Source of the DNA: Candidatus Hydrogenedentota bacterium
GTDB lineage: Bacteria; Hydrogenedentota; Hydrogenedentia; Hydrogenedentales; JAGMZX01
Length of the DNA stretch: 48,343 nt
Assembly: GCA_029556545.1 (NCBI GenBank)
Contig: JAKQEQ010000156.1
Span: 1-48,343 of the forward strand
Reading direction: 5' to 3'
In this document: positions 1 to 9,700 of the stretch, piece by piece
How the letters are laid out: each line of letters starts with the position of its first letter
Numbering within the stretch: the first letter of the stretch is position 1
Notes under the pieces: model-generated
The model's database searches: none
What the model was told of the DNA's origin: nothing
The model's input: the letters and a program-made list of their open reading frames with translations, nothing else
Translations under genes and position numbers: made by a program

Positions 1-69
1 GCGCTGGCGGTGCTGGTGGCGTTGGGCCTGGCGGCGCTGCCCCGGCTGCGCCGGGCGCGTCAGGACTGA
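1..69 (+). CDS. C-terminal end of a membrane protein (partial)
   Basis: The first 22 codons read in frame 1 give a hydrophobic Ala/Leu/Val stretch followed by a basic tail ending RRARQD and a TGA stop at 67-69. This looks like the last transmembrane helix and cytoplasmic tail of an integral membrane protein, in keeping with the positive-inside rule. The gene begins outside the window, so the family cannot be named. A strong hairpin follows 26 bases after the stop, as expected at the end of a transcription unit. Confidence 0.6.
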   Translation, partial: ALAVLVALGLAALPRLRRARQD

Positions 70-94
70 GCCGGCGCGGGCAAGGTGACATTCC

Positions 95-125
95 GGGGCC
101 TCGCGAGCACCGCTCGCGGGGCCCC
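95..125 (+). terminator. GC-rich hairpin terminator
   Basis: A 14-bp stem (95-108 paired with 112-125, one G-U pair) encloses a 3-base loop and is followed by GTTTCC. The stem is very stable but the T-tract is short. It sits just after the stop of the partial membrane protein gene, so it most likely ends that transcript. Confidence 0.6.
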
Positions 126-127
126 GT

Positions 128-141
128 TTCCGTATACGGAA
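128..141. promoter_or_regulatory. Perfect 14-bp palindrome TTCCGTATACGGAA
   Basis: TTCCGTATACGGAA is a perfect inverted repeat located 46 bases before the start of the TPR gene. Its centre contains TATAC, like the -10 elements seen elsewhere in this window. It could be an operator overlapping the promoter of the downstream gene. No bound regulator can be named. Confidence 0.3.
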
Positions 142-187
142 GCGGCGGTCATGGCGTGCTAGAGCCGGCTCAAGAAGGGTTTATGAA

Positions 188-961
188 GTGAGCGCGACGA
201 TGGATGATACGGCGGTGCGGGATAATGAGCGCACGCCGCCGCGGGGCGCCTATGAGGCGTTTCTGCTGGTTGTGGGATTGGGGTTCGTGGCGGTGGTTCT
301 CTTTGTTTTTGCGTTCGGCTATTGGGGCGAGCATGTGGTCGAAGGACTGGACGGCGCGTGCGCGGAGGCCGTGTTTGACGTGGCCAACAAACTGCGGGAC
401 ATGGGCCACGACGATCTTGCCATCCAGCGTTTCCGCCAAGCCTTGGGCGGCCGCTTTCGCGACAGCGAACGTCGCTTCATGTGCGGTCGGGCCCTTGGCG
501 ACCTGCTGAAGAAGCATCAACGCTACGACGAGGCCATCGAAGTCTACCGTTCGCTGCCGCCGGAGGCTTACGCCTTCGCGGGCGCATATGCGGGGTTCGT
601 GGACGCGTTGTGGCGTCACGGTATGCTCGACGAGGCGGAGAAGCTCGGGGCCGTTTGGCTGGCCAAGGCGGAGGAAGAGCGGAACGCGGAACAAATCGAG
701 TGGGCGCACGGCATACAGATGTGTGTCGCGGACGAGCGTGGCCGCATCGAGGAAGCCGTGGCGCACGGGCGCGCCGCGGTCGCGACAAATCCGAAGAGCG
801 ATATCGGGCTAATGCTGGCGCAGCTGCTGCATCGCCAGGGGAAGACGGACGAGGCGCTGGCGCAACTGGACGTATTTCTCGCGAATTCGACGAACGCGAA
901 ATTGCTCCCCGAGGCGGAAGAATTCAAGGGGCGCATAGCAGCCTCAACGCCGTTACCCTGA
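188..961 (+). CDS. Membrane-anchored TPR-repeat protein
   Basis: A 257-residue protein with one N-terminal transmembrane segment at about residues 22-45, then a helical region built of TPR-like helix pairs (residues about 55-250). Examples are the repeats around DLAIQRFRQAL, DEAIEVYRSLPP and DEALAQLDVFL. TPR domains are protein-interaction scaffolds; no catalytic motif is seen. The GTG start is chosen because AAGAAGG lies about 9 bases upstream; an in-frame ATG four codons later is an alternative. It is convergent with the aldehyde dehydrogenase gene, with only 35 bases between the stops. The partner protein is unknown. Confidence 0.8.
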   Translation: MSATMDDTAVRDNERTPPRGAYEAFLLVVGLGFVAVVLFVFAFGYWGEHVVEGLDGACAEAVFDVANKLRDMGHDDLAIQRFRQALGGRFRDSERRFMCGRALGDLLKKHQRYDEAIEVYRSLPPEAYAFAGAYAGFVDALWRHGMLDEAEKLGAVWLAKAEEERNAEQIEWAHGIQMCVADERGRIEEAVAHGRAAVATNPKSDIGLMLAQLLHRQGKTDEALAQLDVFLANSTNAKLLPEAEEFKGRIAASTPLP

Positions 962-996
962 GTCGCCTGCCGCCGGAATCACCCCCTCTCGCGCCG

Positions 997-2586
997 TCAC
1001 AAGCGTTCGCGCCGATTCTGGAATTCGAGTTTGATTGCGGCGGCCAGTGTCTTGAGTATGCCGGCGAGGCCGCCCTGCGTCACGCTCTCAAGAATCCGCG
1101 ACAAGAGCGTCAGCTTCTCCCGGGAATAGGGATACCAGTATGGCTCGAGACGCCCGGAGTTGCGGTCGACAAGAATGGACTTGATGTTCGAGAACGCGTG
1201 CAGACCGATCTTGCCCCGATACCTGCCGAACCCGCTGTCCTTGAGCCCGCCGAAGGGCAAGCCGGGATGCGCCTGGGTCGCCAACACATTGTTGATGGAC
1301 ACGTTGCCCGTCACCAGTCTGCGGGCCACGCGCAGGGCGCGATCGCGGTCCGCGGACCACACGCTGGCCGCGAGACCGTAAGGGGAATCGTTGGCCATCG
1401 CCACAGCCTCATCCTCGGTGCGGAACTTGCGCACGGTGATGACGGGCCCGAACGTCTCGTGCCATTGCACGCGCATGTCGCGATCGACATCGGTCACGAT
1501 GGTCGGCGGAAACACGTGGGATGCGCCCTCGCGCCCGCCCCCGGTGACGAACCGCGCGCCGCGGGCTTTCGCTTCGGCGAGCTGTTCCTCGATCTCGCGA
1601 ATCTGGAAATCGGCGGTCATGCAGCCGACCCCGAGTTCGCCCTCGTCGTCAATCGGCGTGTGCCCGTCCACGAGCCGCAGTTTCTCCGCCTTCTCCTTGA
1701 GTCGCGCCAGAAAGTCGTCGTAAATGCGCTCATGCACGAAGATGCGCTCGATGGAGGTGCACGTCTGGCCGCAGTTAGCGAATCCGCCCCAAAGCGCGCC
1801 GCTTGTGGCGCGTTCGAGATTCACGTCGTCAAACACGATGAGCGGGTCTTTGCCGCCGAGTTCGAGTTCTACGGGGATAAGCCATTGCGCCGCCTGCGCC
1901 ATGATTTGCCGTCCAACGTCGACGCTGCCGGTAAAATGAATCTTGTCGGGCCGCTTTTCGATGAGGTAGCCGGCGGTCTTGCGACTGGCGTACACAACCT
2001 GGAGCGCGTCTTCCATGAAACCGCTGTTCTTGACGATGTCCTCGACAACGCCGTGCAGCGGGGTGTAGCGCGACGGCTTGAGTATAGCGGCGTTCCCCGC
2101 GAAATAGGCGCAGAGCCAAGGAACAATCGAAAGATGGAACGGATAATTCCATGGCGAAATGATCAACACGACGCCCATCGGTTCGTAGTGGATACGCGCT
2201 TTCTTGCCCGCCAGCATGAGCGGCGTCCGCAGCTTTTCATCGGCGAGGAACTTTGGCGCGTACTTCTGATAATAGGCGATGGTGTCAATAACGGGGAAGA
2301 TTTCCATCATGGTCGCGTCGGTCACGCATTTCCCCGTCTCCTCGACGATACGCCGCGCGATCTTGTCGCGGTTCGCGAGAATGTACCGCTTGAGTTTCTC
2401 TGCCTCGACGCCGCGCTCGCGGGGCGTCATGGCGCGGAGGCGGTCCGCCGCCGCGCGGGCCTTCTCATAGACCCGGTCCACGTCCTCGTGGGTCGGTTCG
2501 GGCACCGAATACAAGGTTTCGCCGGTCCGCGGGTTCTTGACGGTGATGACGTGCGTTGTTGGGGGGTCAAGCGTGGCTGTGGCCAT
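997..2586 (-). CDS. NAD(P)-dependent aldehyde dehydrogenase
   Basis: This 529-residue enzyme of the ALDH superfamily oxidises an aldehyde to a carboxylate with NAD(P). The cofactor-binding block (PWNYPFHLS, about 145-153), the general base E242 in ELELGGKDP and the nucleophile C276 in NCGQTC are present, with the usual 34-residue Glu-Cys spacing. The C-terminal PFGGLKDSGFGR motif is also intact. About 50 extra C-terminal residues resemble membrane-associated fatty-aldehyde or coniferyl-aldehyde dehydrogenases, so the substrate may be a long-chain or aromatic aldehyde (inference). The ATG at 2586 is preferred over a start 13 codons upstream because CAGGAG lies 8 bases before it. It is divergent from the sulfatase-fold gene. 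Confidence 0.93.
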   Translation of the reverse strand: MATATLDPPTTHVITVKNPRTGETLYSVPEPTHEDVDRVYEKARAAADRLRAMTPRERGVEAEKLKRYILANRDKIARRIVEETGKCVTDATMMEIFPVIDTIAYYQKYAPKFLADEKLRTPLMLAGKKARIHYEPMGVVLIISPWNYPFHLSIVPWLCAYFAGNAAILKPSRYTPLHGVVEDIVKNSGFMEDALQVVYASRKTAGYLIEKRPDKIHFTGSVDVGRQIMAQAAQWLIPVELELGGKDPLIVFDDVNLERATSGALWGGFANCGQTCTSIERIFVHERIYDDFLARLKEKAEKLRLVDGHTPIDDEGELGVGCMTADFQIREIEEQLAEAKARGARFVTGGGREGASHVFPPTIVTDVDRDMRVQWHETFGPVITVRKFRTEDEAVAMANDSPYGLAASVWSADRDRALRVARRLVTGNVSINNVLATQAHPGLPFGGLKDSGFGRYRGKIGLHAFSNIKSILVDRNSGRLEPYWYPYSREKLTLLSRILESVTQGGLAGILKTLAAAIKLEFQNRRERL

Positions 2587-2691
2587 AGTGAAAACTCCTG
2601 CAATTGCTGCACACGACGGGCGCATTCCAGAGACTCGTTCGCGCCCATTCCCGTTTCAAGGCTGCCCGCGGCGACGGCGCCTCCCACACCC

Positions 2692-2699
2692 ACTATAAC
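2692..2699. promoter_or_regulatory. Divergent -10-like element between ALDH and sulfatase-fold genes
   Basis: Bases 2692-2699 read ACTATAAC. On the plus strand this gives TATAAC, and on the minus strand TATAGT. Both resemble sigma70 -10 boxes and could serve the two divergent genes. The remainder of the 282-base spacer (2587-2868) shows no convincing gene. Confidence 0.35.
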
Positions 2700-2868
2700 A
2701 ACGGAGAACCGCCGCAACAATCCCGCCTGATGGGCAAGATTCGCCACAACGGCGGGACACGTCACGAACGACTTGGCCCGGGGCGGCGGATAGGCTACCA
2801 TGAGGGACCTTTCCCCGAGGCGCGCGGCGGCGGATGGCGCGAGCGCGGTCTCGCGGCGGAGACCTTGT

Positions 2869-4188
2869 GTGAACGTTATCCTCATGATGATCGACACCCT
2901 GCGCGCGGACCATCTCAGCTGCTACGGGTATCATCGCCCGACCTCGCCGAACATCGACGCTTTCGCGGCGCGGTCGGTGTTCTTCGAGCGGCATTTCGCC
3001 ACCTCGATCCCGACCCATCCCGCGTTCACGACGCTGCTGTCGGGCCAGCACGCCATCACGCATGGGGTTGTCGCGCACGGCGCACCGCAACCGCTGCCGC
3101 GCACGATCCCCTGGCTGCCGGCGGTCTTCCAGAAAGGGGGCTACACGACGTGCGCCATTGACAATCTGGCGCAAACGCGTATGGGTTTCCTGCGCGGTTT
3201 CGAGTTTTACATCGACCCGAGTCAACGCCAGACGCTGAGTCTCACGTGCGACAATCGCGAAATCAACCGCCGCGCCGTTCAGTGGATCGAAGCCCACCGC
3301 CGTGACCGTTTCTTCCTGATGATGCACTACTGGGACCCGCACACGCCGTATATGCCGCCGCCGCCCTATCGGCGACTGTTTTACTCGGGCGATCCGAGCG
3401 ACCCGGAGAACCCCACCCTCGAAGGTATGGAGCGGCACCCGCTGGGGAGGATGTGGCGCGAGACTTGGTTTCGCGGCCTCGAGGGACACGTCACGGATGC
3501 CGAGTACATTGTCGCGCTGTACGACGGGGAAATTCGGTACTGTGACGAGGGAGTGGGCGCGTTTCTCGATACGCTCGACCGGCTCGGCCTCGCGGACGAC
3601 ACGCTGGTCGTGCTGCTGAGTGACCACGGCGAGATGATGTACCGCCATGGCATCTTCTTCGACCACCACGGCCTGTATGACGGCAATCTGCACGTACCGT
3701 TTCTCGTGCGGCATCCCGGCATCGCGGCGCGGCGCATCACGTCGATGACCACTCACGTTGACGTGGCGGCAACTCTGCTTGCGTGCTGCGGCCTCGAGGC
3801 CCCGGCGGAAATGGAAGGCGAGGACCTGACGCCGTGGATGCGCGGCGCGCGGGAGGATGTGACGCACGAGTACGTCGTCAGCCAGGAATGCACCTGGCAG
3901 ATGAAGTGGTCGCTGCGCACGGATACGCACAAGTTCATACTTTCCCGCGAGGAAGATTTCTACGGCACGCCGCCACGGGAACTGTACGACTTGCGCGAGG
4001 ACCCGGATGAACTGCGCAACATCGTTGACCACGCGCCGGAACTCGCTTGCGAACTCGAGGCGCGCCTCGAAGCCTGGATAGGCGACGGCATGACGCGGAA
4101 CGGGCTCGAGATGGACCCCCTGATCGCGCATGGCCTCACCCTCGGTAGGGCCTGGAAGGCTGAGCGGGCGGGACAGACGCCCGCGTGA
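2869..4188 (+). CDS. Sulfatase-fold hydrolase with Thr at the nucleophile position
   Basis: A 439-residue member of the alkaline phosphatase/sulfatase superfamily. Metal-ligand blocks are clear: IDTLRADHLSCYGY at the N-terminus, YWDPHTPY near residue 155 and LLSDHGE with D252-H253. At the nucleophile site, where sulfatases carry C/S-x-P-S-R, it reads T49-H-P-A-F, so it cannot make formylglycine there. Thr is the nucleophile in phosphodiesterase and lipoteichoic-acid-synthase relatives, so a phosphoester or phosphonate substrate is plausible (inference). The GTG start is chosen because GGAGA lies 6 bases upstream and the family normally begins a few residues before this block. An in-frame ATG at 2800 has no visible ribosome site. 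No signal peptide is seen. Confidence 0.85.
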   Translation: MNVILMMIDTLRADHLSCYGYHRPTSPNIDAFAARSVFFERHFATSIPTHPAFTTLLSGQHAITHGVVAHGAPQPLPRTIPWLPAVFQKGGYTTCAIDNLAQTRMGFLRGFEFYIDPSQRQTLSLTCDNREINRRAVQWIEAHRRDRFFLMMHYWDPHTPYMPPPPYRRLFYSGDPSDPENPTLEGMERHPLGRMWRETWFRGLEGHVTDAEYIVALYDGEIRYCDEGVGAFLDTLDRLGLADDTLVVLLSDHGEMMYRHGIFFDHHGLYDGNLHVPFLVRHPGIAARRITSMTTHVDVAATLLACCGLEAPAEMEGEDLTPWMRGAREDVTHEYVVSQECTWQMKWSLRTDTHKFILSREEDFYGTPPRELYDLREDPDELRNIVDHAPELACELEARLEAWIGDGMTRNGLEMDPLIAHGLTLGRAWKAERAGQTPA

Positions 4189-4273
4189 ACGCCGCAGCGC
4201 CCGAGCCGGACGCGGGATGGTGCGCAAGGGTGGTGGCGCGCGCGCATGCGGGTTGCTACACTGGAGCGGCGAC

Positions 4274-4969
4274 ATGGGAGGAGACATGGGCAGCGGCGAG
4301 TTCACGAGTGAAGAGCTGATTAGCGAGTGCGCGGACCCCGTCGCGCTCGTACCGTTTGTGCCCCGTGCGGCGCGGCGCATTCTGGTCTGCGGCGGGCGCG
4401 CAGGCGTGCTTCCGGGGGCGCTCGCGGGGCGCGCCGATGCCGCAGTGGCTTGCTGGCCGGAAGGGGGCAACGTGCCCGGGGGACCCATCGAGGCGGCGCC
4501 GCTTCCCTTCGCGGACGACTACTTCGACTGCATCCTGGCGGCGGACCTGCTGGCCCGCCTTCGCGAGCCGGAAGTGGTGTTGTGCGAACTGCGCCGCGTC
4601 CTCGCGCCGGGCGGGCTGCTGATTGCGACAGCGCCGAACCTCCAGTATTTCGGCACGGTGTTCATGGTACTGCAGGGGCGCTGGGCCTACGCGGACAAGG
4701 GTATTCTCGCGCGCGGCCACGTGCGATTCTTTACCGGCGTCGAGGTCGCGGAACTGCTCGACGCGGCGAAGTTCGAGGTGCGTTCCCTGTCCAGCCTGGT
4801 CCTCGCCGACCCGTCGCGCCTTCCCCGCGACGCGGACGGCTGCATCCGCGCGGATCGCATCCGCGTCGGCCCGTTGAATGACACGGAGTACCAGATCTAC
4901 CGGACCAGCCAATTTGTCGCACTGGCGGTGAAGTCAGATGCGCCCGCCGCAGCCCTGGGGCCGTCATGA
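4274..4969 (+). CDS. Class I SAM-dependent methyltransferase (type 11-like)
   Basis: A 231-residue protein. ILVCGGRAGVLPG matches the glycine-rich SAM-binding loop in degenerate form. The block LPFADDYFDCILAADLLARL and the following ELRRVLAPGGLLIATAPN are typical motifs of methyltransferase 11 family enzymes. The methyl acceptor is unknown. ATG 4274 is chosen because GGAG lies 7 bases upstream; ATG 4286 is also possible. The stop overlaps the glycosyltransferase start as ATGA, which implies translational coupling and a shared role, perhaps in surface glycan or lipid modification (inference). A TACACT -10-like box lies at 4257-4262. Confidence 0.82.
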   Translation: MGGDMGSGEFTSEELISECADPVALVPFVPRAARRILVCGGRAGVLPGALAGRADAAVACWPEGGNVPGGPIEAAPLPFADDYFDCILAADLLARLREPEVVLCELRRVLAPGGLLIATAPNLQYFGTVFMVLQGRWAYADKGILARGHVRFFTGVEVAELLDAAKFEVRSLSSLVLADPSRLPRDADGCIRADRIRVGPLNDTEYQIYRTSQFVALAVKSDAPAAALGPS

Positions 4970-6687
4970 ACGTGCTCGCTATGGGCATCGCCCTCTGGGG
5001 CGACCGCGCACACCTCGATTTGTACCGCTCGACGCGCGGTCACGAAGTCCGGCTGCTCGCGCTCGCGGGCGACGCGGACTTCCATTTCAAAGCCGACGAG
5101 ACCGCGACGGAGGTGGTGGGGCGCGTCGCGGCCGAGTGGCCGCCGGACGTACTGCTCTGCGGCTGCCCCGAAGTGTTGCCGCCGCCGCGCGAAGTCGAGC
5201 GTTGCCCTATCAAGACGGTCGCGTTGCTATCGGACTGGAACTTGTACCAGCCGCAACTCGAACATAATCTTGCCCGTTTCGACATCGTGCTAAGCGATCG
5301 CCTCGCTGAGCGGGAACTGTGCGTATGGGGCGCGCGACCACATTTCGTGCAGCCGCTGTATGCGCACCGCACGCTGGTTCATCGCCCGCTCGAAATCGAC
5401 CGCGACATCGACGTGCTGTTCCTCGGCAACCTGAACCACGCGATCCACCGCGAACGGGGACGGATGCTCGAAATCGCGGCGCGCCTGTCGGACGAGTATC
5501 GCGTGCTCATCGACGCGGGGTATCCACCCGAGGATTACGCCCGGCATCTGAACCGCGCGCGGATCGTCGTAAACCACGCCGTGCGCCGCGAAATGAACCT
5601 GCGCTGTTTCGAGGCGCCCGTGTGCGGGGCGCTACTCTTCTTCGAGGATGCGAATCTCGAAGCGGGCGATTACCTCGCGGACGGTGAACAGGCGGTGCGG
5701 TACAACGCGGGGAACCTCGAAGGGCTGCTTCGGACCTATCTCGACGACGAAGAGAAACGCGCGGCGGTCGCGCGCGCAGGGCGTGAACGAATCGCCGGCC
5801 TCGCTATCGAGCGTCGCCTGGACGACTTGTTCGATTGGATGGAGGTCCAGCCGCGCGGTGCGCGGCGATTCCTCGAGTTGCCCGAGGCCGTGCGCGCCCT
5901 TGCCGACGTCATGCTCTATGCGTCGAGTCTTGAAACCGAGCAGCGCGCGCTGGCTGCGGCGCTTCTGGGCGAACTCCTCGGACGGGACCGGACGCCCCCC
6001 TGCCTCATGGCCGCCGGATGCATGCTTTTCGAAGAAGCCGCGCTCGGCGGTTCCCCCGACGCCGCGAAGACCGTGCGGGCCTGCGTGGACCGCTTCCAGG
6101 AGGCGGCGCAGACGGCCCCGACCGACGCCGCGCCGTGGTTCAACTTGGCGGTCGTGGCGCGCCAGGCCAACGCGGGCATCGCCGAGCTGGAATGCCTGCG
6201 GCGCGTGCTCGACGCGCACGACGTCGCGTTGAGCCCCTTCGCGTTGGGTAAGGTGACCGACCCGTACTACGCCGCGTGGCGGCTGGCGCTGGGCCGCGGC
6301 GCGATGAGCCCGGCCCTGTTGCAGGCGGCGGCAGCCGCGCGACTCGCCGAGTGCGCGCTTGAGCGAGGGGACAACGGCGATGCCCTCGAGTTCGCGCGGC
6401 AAAGCATCATGCTCCGCCCGGAAATTGCCGTTCCCTACCGCTGGGCGGCGATGGCGCACACGCGCGCGGGCGCCAACGACGAGGCCGCGCGGCTACTCGA
6501 GGTCGGCCTGCCGCATACCGCCTTCGACGTGGATTACCGGCTGGACCTGGTGAGCGCATACCGTGCGCTGGGTCGCCACGACACGGCGCGCGCGTTGGCG
6601 ATCGAGTCGGCCCGCATTTTCCAGGCGTGTCCGCCCCTGCGCCGCCACGCGATCCAGTTTCGGTCGCTGGCGGTGGAAGACGGCTGA
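4966..6687 (+). CDS. CgeB-like glycosyltransferase with C-terminal helical repeats
   Basis: A 573-residue protein with two parts. Residues 1 to about 300 resemble the CgeB/glycosyltransferase-1-like family: a Rossmann-like start (MNVLAMGIALWGD), a segment IDVLFLGNLNH and the nucleotide-sugar block NLRCFEAPVCGALLFFED near residue 210. The C-terminal half (about 330-570) is alpha-helical with TPR-like repeats, for example the helix pair around ERGDNGDALEFARQS. It probably transfers a sugar in the cytoplasm. Translation is coupled to the methyltransferase gene by an ATGA overlap. Donor and acceptor cannot be deduced. Confidence 0.78.
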   Translation: MNVLAMGIALWGDRAHLDLYRSTRGHEVRLLALAGDADFHFKADETATEVVGRVAAEWPPDVLLCGCPEVLPPPREVERCPIKTVALLSDWNLYQPQLEHNLARFDIVLSDRLAERELCVWGARPHFVQPLYAHRTLVHRPLEIDRDIDVLFLGNLNHAIHRERGRMLEIAARLSDEYRVLIDAGYPPEDYARHLNRARIVVNHAVRREMNLRCFEAPVCGALLFFEDANLEAGDYLADGEQAVRYNAGNLEGLLRTYLDDEEKRAAVARAGRERIAGLAIERRLDDLFDWMEVQPRGARRFLELPEAVRALADVMLYASSLETEQRALAAALLGELLGRDRTPPCLMAAGCMLFEEAALGGSPDAAKTVRACVDRFQEAAQTAPTDAAPWFNLAVVARQANAGIAELECLRRVLDAHDVALSPFALGKVTDPYYAAWRLALGRGAMSPALLQAAAAARLAECALERGDNGDALEFARQSIMLRPEIAVPYRWAAMAHTRAGANDEAARLLEVGLPHTAFDVDYRLDLVSAYRALGRHDTARALAIESARIFQACPPLRRHAIQFRSLAVEDG

Positions 6688-6771
6688 TCCGGGAAAATCC
6701 TGGCCGGGGCCGGCTGTCCATTTTCTCGGCTGCCGCGTATCTGTACAATGGTTCAAAGAGGAACTTGCGCC

Positions 6772-9700
6772 ATGCTTTCGTTCTTCTTGCGGGACAGGGA
6801 CGCGCGGTTGGTCCGGGCCGCGCTGGCGGGGCGATCCGCCGCCTTCGAGCGCCTGGTGCAGCGGTACCTGCCGATGGTGCATGCGCTCGCGTGCGCGCAC
6901 GCCGGGGACGCCGACGCCGAGGACGTGGCCCAGGAAGCTTTTCTGCTAGCGTATCACAAGCTGAACACCCTGCGCGAGCCGCGCAAGTTCGCGGGCTGGC
7001 TGGCGACGATTACGCGCAACGTCGCGCGCCGCGCCGCGCAGAAGCGAGCGCGGGAGGTCCCCCTCGAGGACGCCGCCGCCGCGGAACAGACCGTGGACCC
7101 CGCCGTCGAACAGCGGGAACTGGCGGCGCTCTTGCGCGAACACCTCGATCGCATGGAAGACGAACAGCGTGAGGTCCTGCTCCTGTATTACTTCGCCGGG
7201 CGGACCTTGCCCGAGATCGCCCGGATTCTCGATATCTCGCAGGATGCCGCCGCAAAGCGGCTCCAGCGCGCCCGGCAGGCCCTTGGCGAGCAGCTGTTGG
7301 GCGAGGTGGCCAAGGCCGACCTTCCCCGGCCCGACTTCGACGGTCGGCGGCGCGTCATCATGGCGGCGATCGTCGCCGCGCCCGCCGCGTGGCAAGCCGC
7401 CGCCGCCACGGCCGCCGTCTCGATCAGCGCGAAACTGCTCGTGGGCGCGGCGGTGGTGAGTGCGACGGCAGTTGGGACGGTGTTCGGGCCCGCGCTCTGG
7501 AAGGAGCACGCCCCGCAACCCGTGTCTTCGGAACCATCCGCGGCGGTTACAGAGTCGGCGCGTGCCGACGCCGAGGATGCCAGCGGGCGACCGGAAACGG
7601 CGACCGACGCGGAGCAGCCCCTCGACACGCGCACGGGCCCCGGCATCGTGCGAGGGCGCGTGGTGGACGCGGCGGGGAATCCGGTCGCGGGCGTGCAGGG
7701 CTTTGTCGAGCTTGTCGACTGGGACCCGCCGGAACCGCCGCCGGCCAAGCCGTTCCGCCGTTACGGCGAGACCGACGCGGACGGATACGCCGAGTTGCGC
7801 GACCTGCCCTTGGGCCCGTACGGGATCATCGTCTGGAAGGGCAGCCAGGCCGATGCGGCCATGTTCTTCCTGAGCGAGCGGTATCCGGTCGAGGAGGAGT
7901 CGCTCGTGCTCAAGCCTACGCTGCCGCTCTCGGGGCGCGTGCTGGACCCGAACGGCGCGCCGGTGACCGGCGCGTGTGTGTTTCCCCATCGGTACATGTT
8001 GGCCCCCGACGAACAACTGCCCCACGAAATGACCTATCCCGCGCGACAACAGACGGACACCGAGGGCCGGTTCTCCTTCCCGCATCTCCCGCCCGGCAGC
8101 ATGCAATTCCTCGTCGAGGCGGCCGGATTTCCCGCCACCGTGTCTCCCTACATTGTCTCCGGTGCGAGCGACGCCGTGATCACCCTCGCGCACGGGGGCC
8201 GCGTCGAGGGGCGCGTCGTTCGCGAGGATACCGGCGCGGCCGTGCCGAACGTGGCCATTCACTGGTGCGCGGATACCGAGCGGCGACGCACCTTCCGCGT
8301 GGAGGCGGACGCCGAGGGCCGCTTCCTGACCGACCCGCTGGCCCCCGTCGCCCACACCGTCACGATTGACGACCCGGCGCTTGTCCCGGTGGACCCCGAA
8401 TTCGCGATCACGCCCGCCGCTGGCAAGACCCTCAAGGCGGACATTCCCGTTCGCCTCGGCGCCATGGTCTTCGGCAAGGTTACCATCCGGGAAACCGGCG
8501 AGCCGGTCGTGGAAGCCCGGATATCGCTGCAGTCAGAGAAGATCAGGGCATACCGCCACACAAAAACCGACGCCTCCGGCTCATACATTTTCCATGGGCT
8601 GCAACCCGGCCACTGGGAACTAATTCTTAACATGCCGGAAGGGTACGCTTACGGACCGGGAAGCCTTCAGGAGCAGCGGTTTATCCTCACGGGCGGCGCT
8701 GAGGTGGAACACAATTTCAGTATCCAGCAAGGCGTCAGTCTCCTGGGCCGGGTAGTGGACGCGCGCGGCGTTGGGGTCGCGGGCGCGGAGATTCGCACGG
8801 AAAACCGTTATGACTATAGCTGTTACATCTCGGACGCGCGCACCGGTCCGGGCGGGCGATTCCGTATTCCAGGCGCGCCGCCCAATACGACGACAGAACT
8901 GTATGCGTTTACACGGGAACAGCGCAGTTACGTACAGAGGGTCGAAATGGGGCCGCTCGGCTCGGAGCCGCTCGAGATCGTGATCGAGATGCCGGACTGC
9001 GCCCGGATCACGGGGAGCGTCTCGATGGCCGGGGTCTCCCTCATCGAACGCCTTCAATATCGCCATCAGTTGCGCCTGAAATCGGCGGACGAGCGTATTC
9101 CAAGCCGCATTGAAAGCTCGGCGGATATGGCCGGCGCGTTCAACTTGCGCGGCATACCGCCCGGCGAATACGAGTTATTCCTGAAAGCGCTCGGCGGTCA
9201 CGCCGAATGCCTTGTCACGACCCTGCGCCTCGAACCGGGCCAACAAGTCGACCTCGGGCGCATCGGCTGCGCCGACCTCGGCGGGCTGGCCCTCGGCGGG
9301 CGCGTGTTCTCGCCCGAGGGGCGGCCTATCCATGCGGCGCAGGTATGTCTCAAAGGCCTTCTTGACCGTGAGATGTGGACCAGCGTGGATGGACGATTCC
9401 GCTTCGCCGGGCTCGAACCCGGCCTGTATACCGTGACGGCGACTCACCGGGACTACTCGGGGCGGAACCTCGAAAGCGACGCAGGAGCGGAAGACCTGAG
9501 TATCGCGCTCGAATCGGCCGGAAGCATCGCGGGCAAAATACGAGCTGCTCGGACCGGCAAGCCTATAACCCAAGGCACGATCCGCAGCGAGTGGTGGTAT
9601 GCCCGCGTCATGTGCAGTTACGCGTCCGAGCCTCGACGAACGACGACGGACGACGTTGGCGCCTTCCTGCTCGATAAGATGCCCGCGGGCAGCGGCAAAG

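Noticed and set aside
481-2730. 749-codon plus-strand frame across the TPR and aldehyde dehydrogenase genes
   Set aside because: Arg/Ala/Gly-rich composition without domains, antisense to a clear ALDH; a codon-bias artefact.
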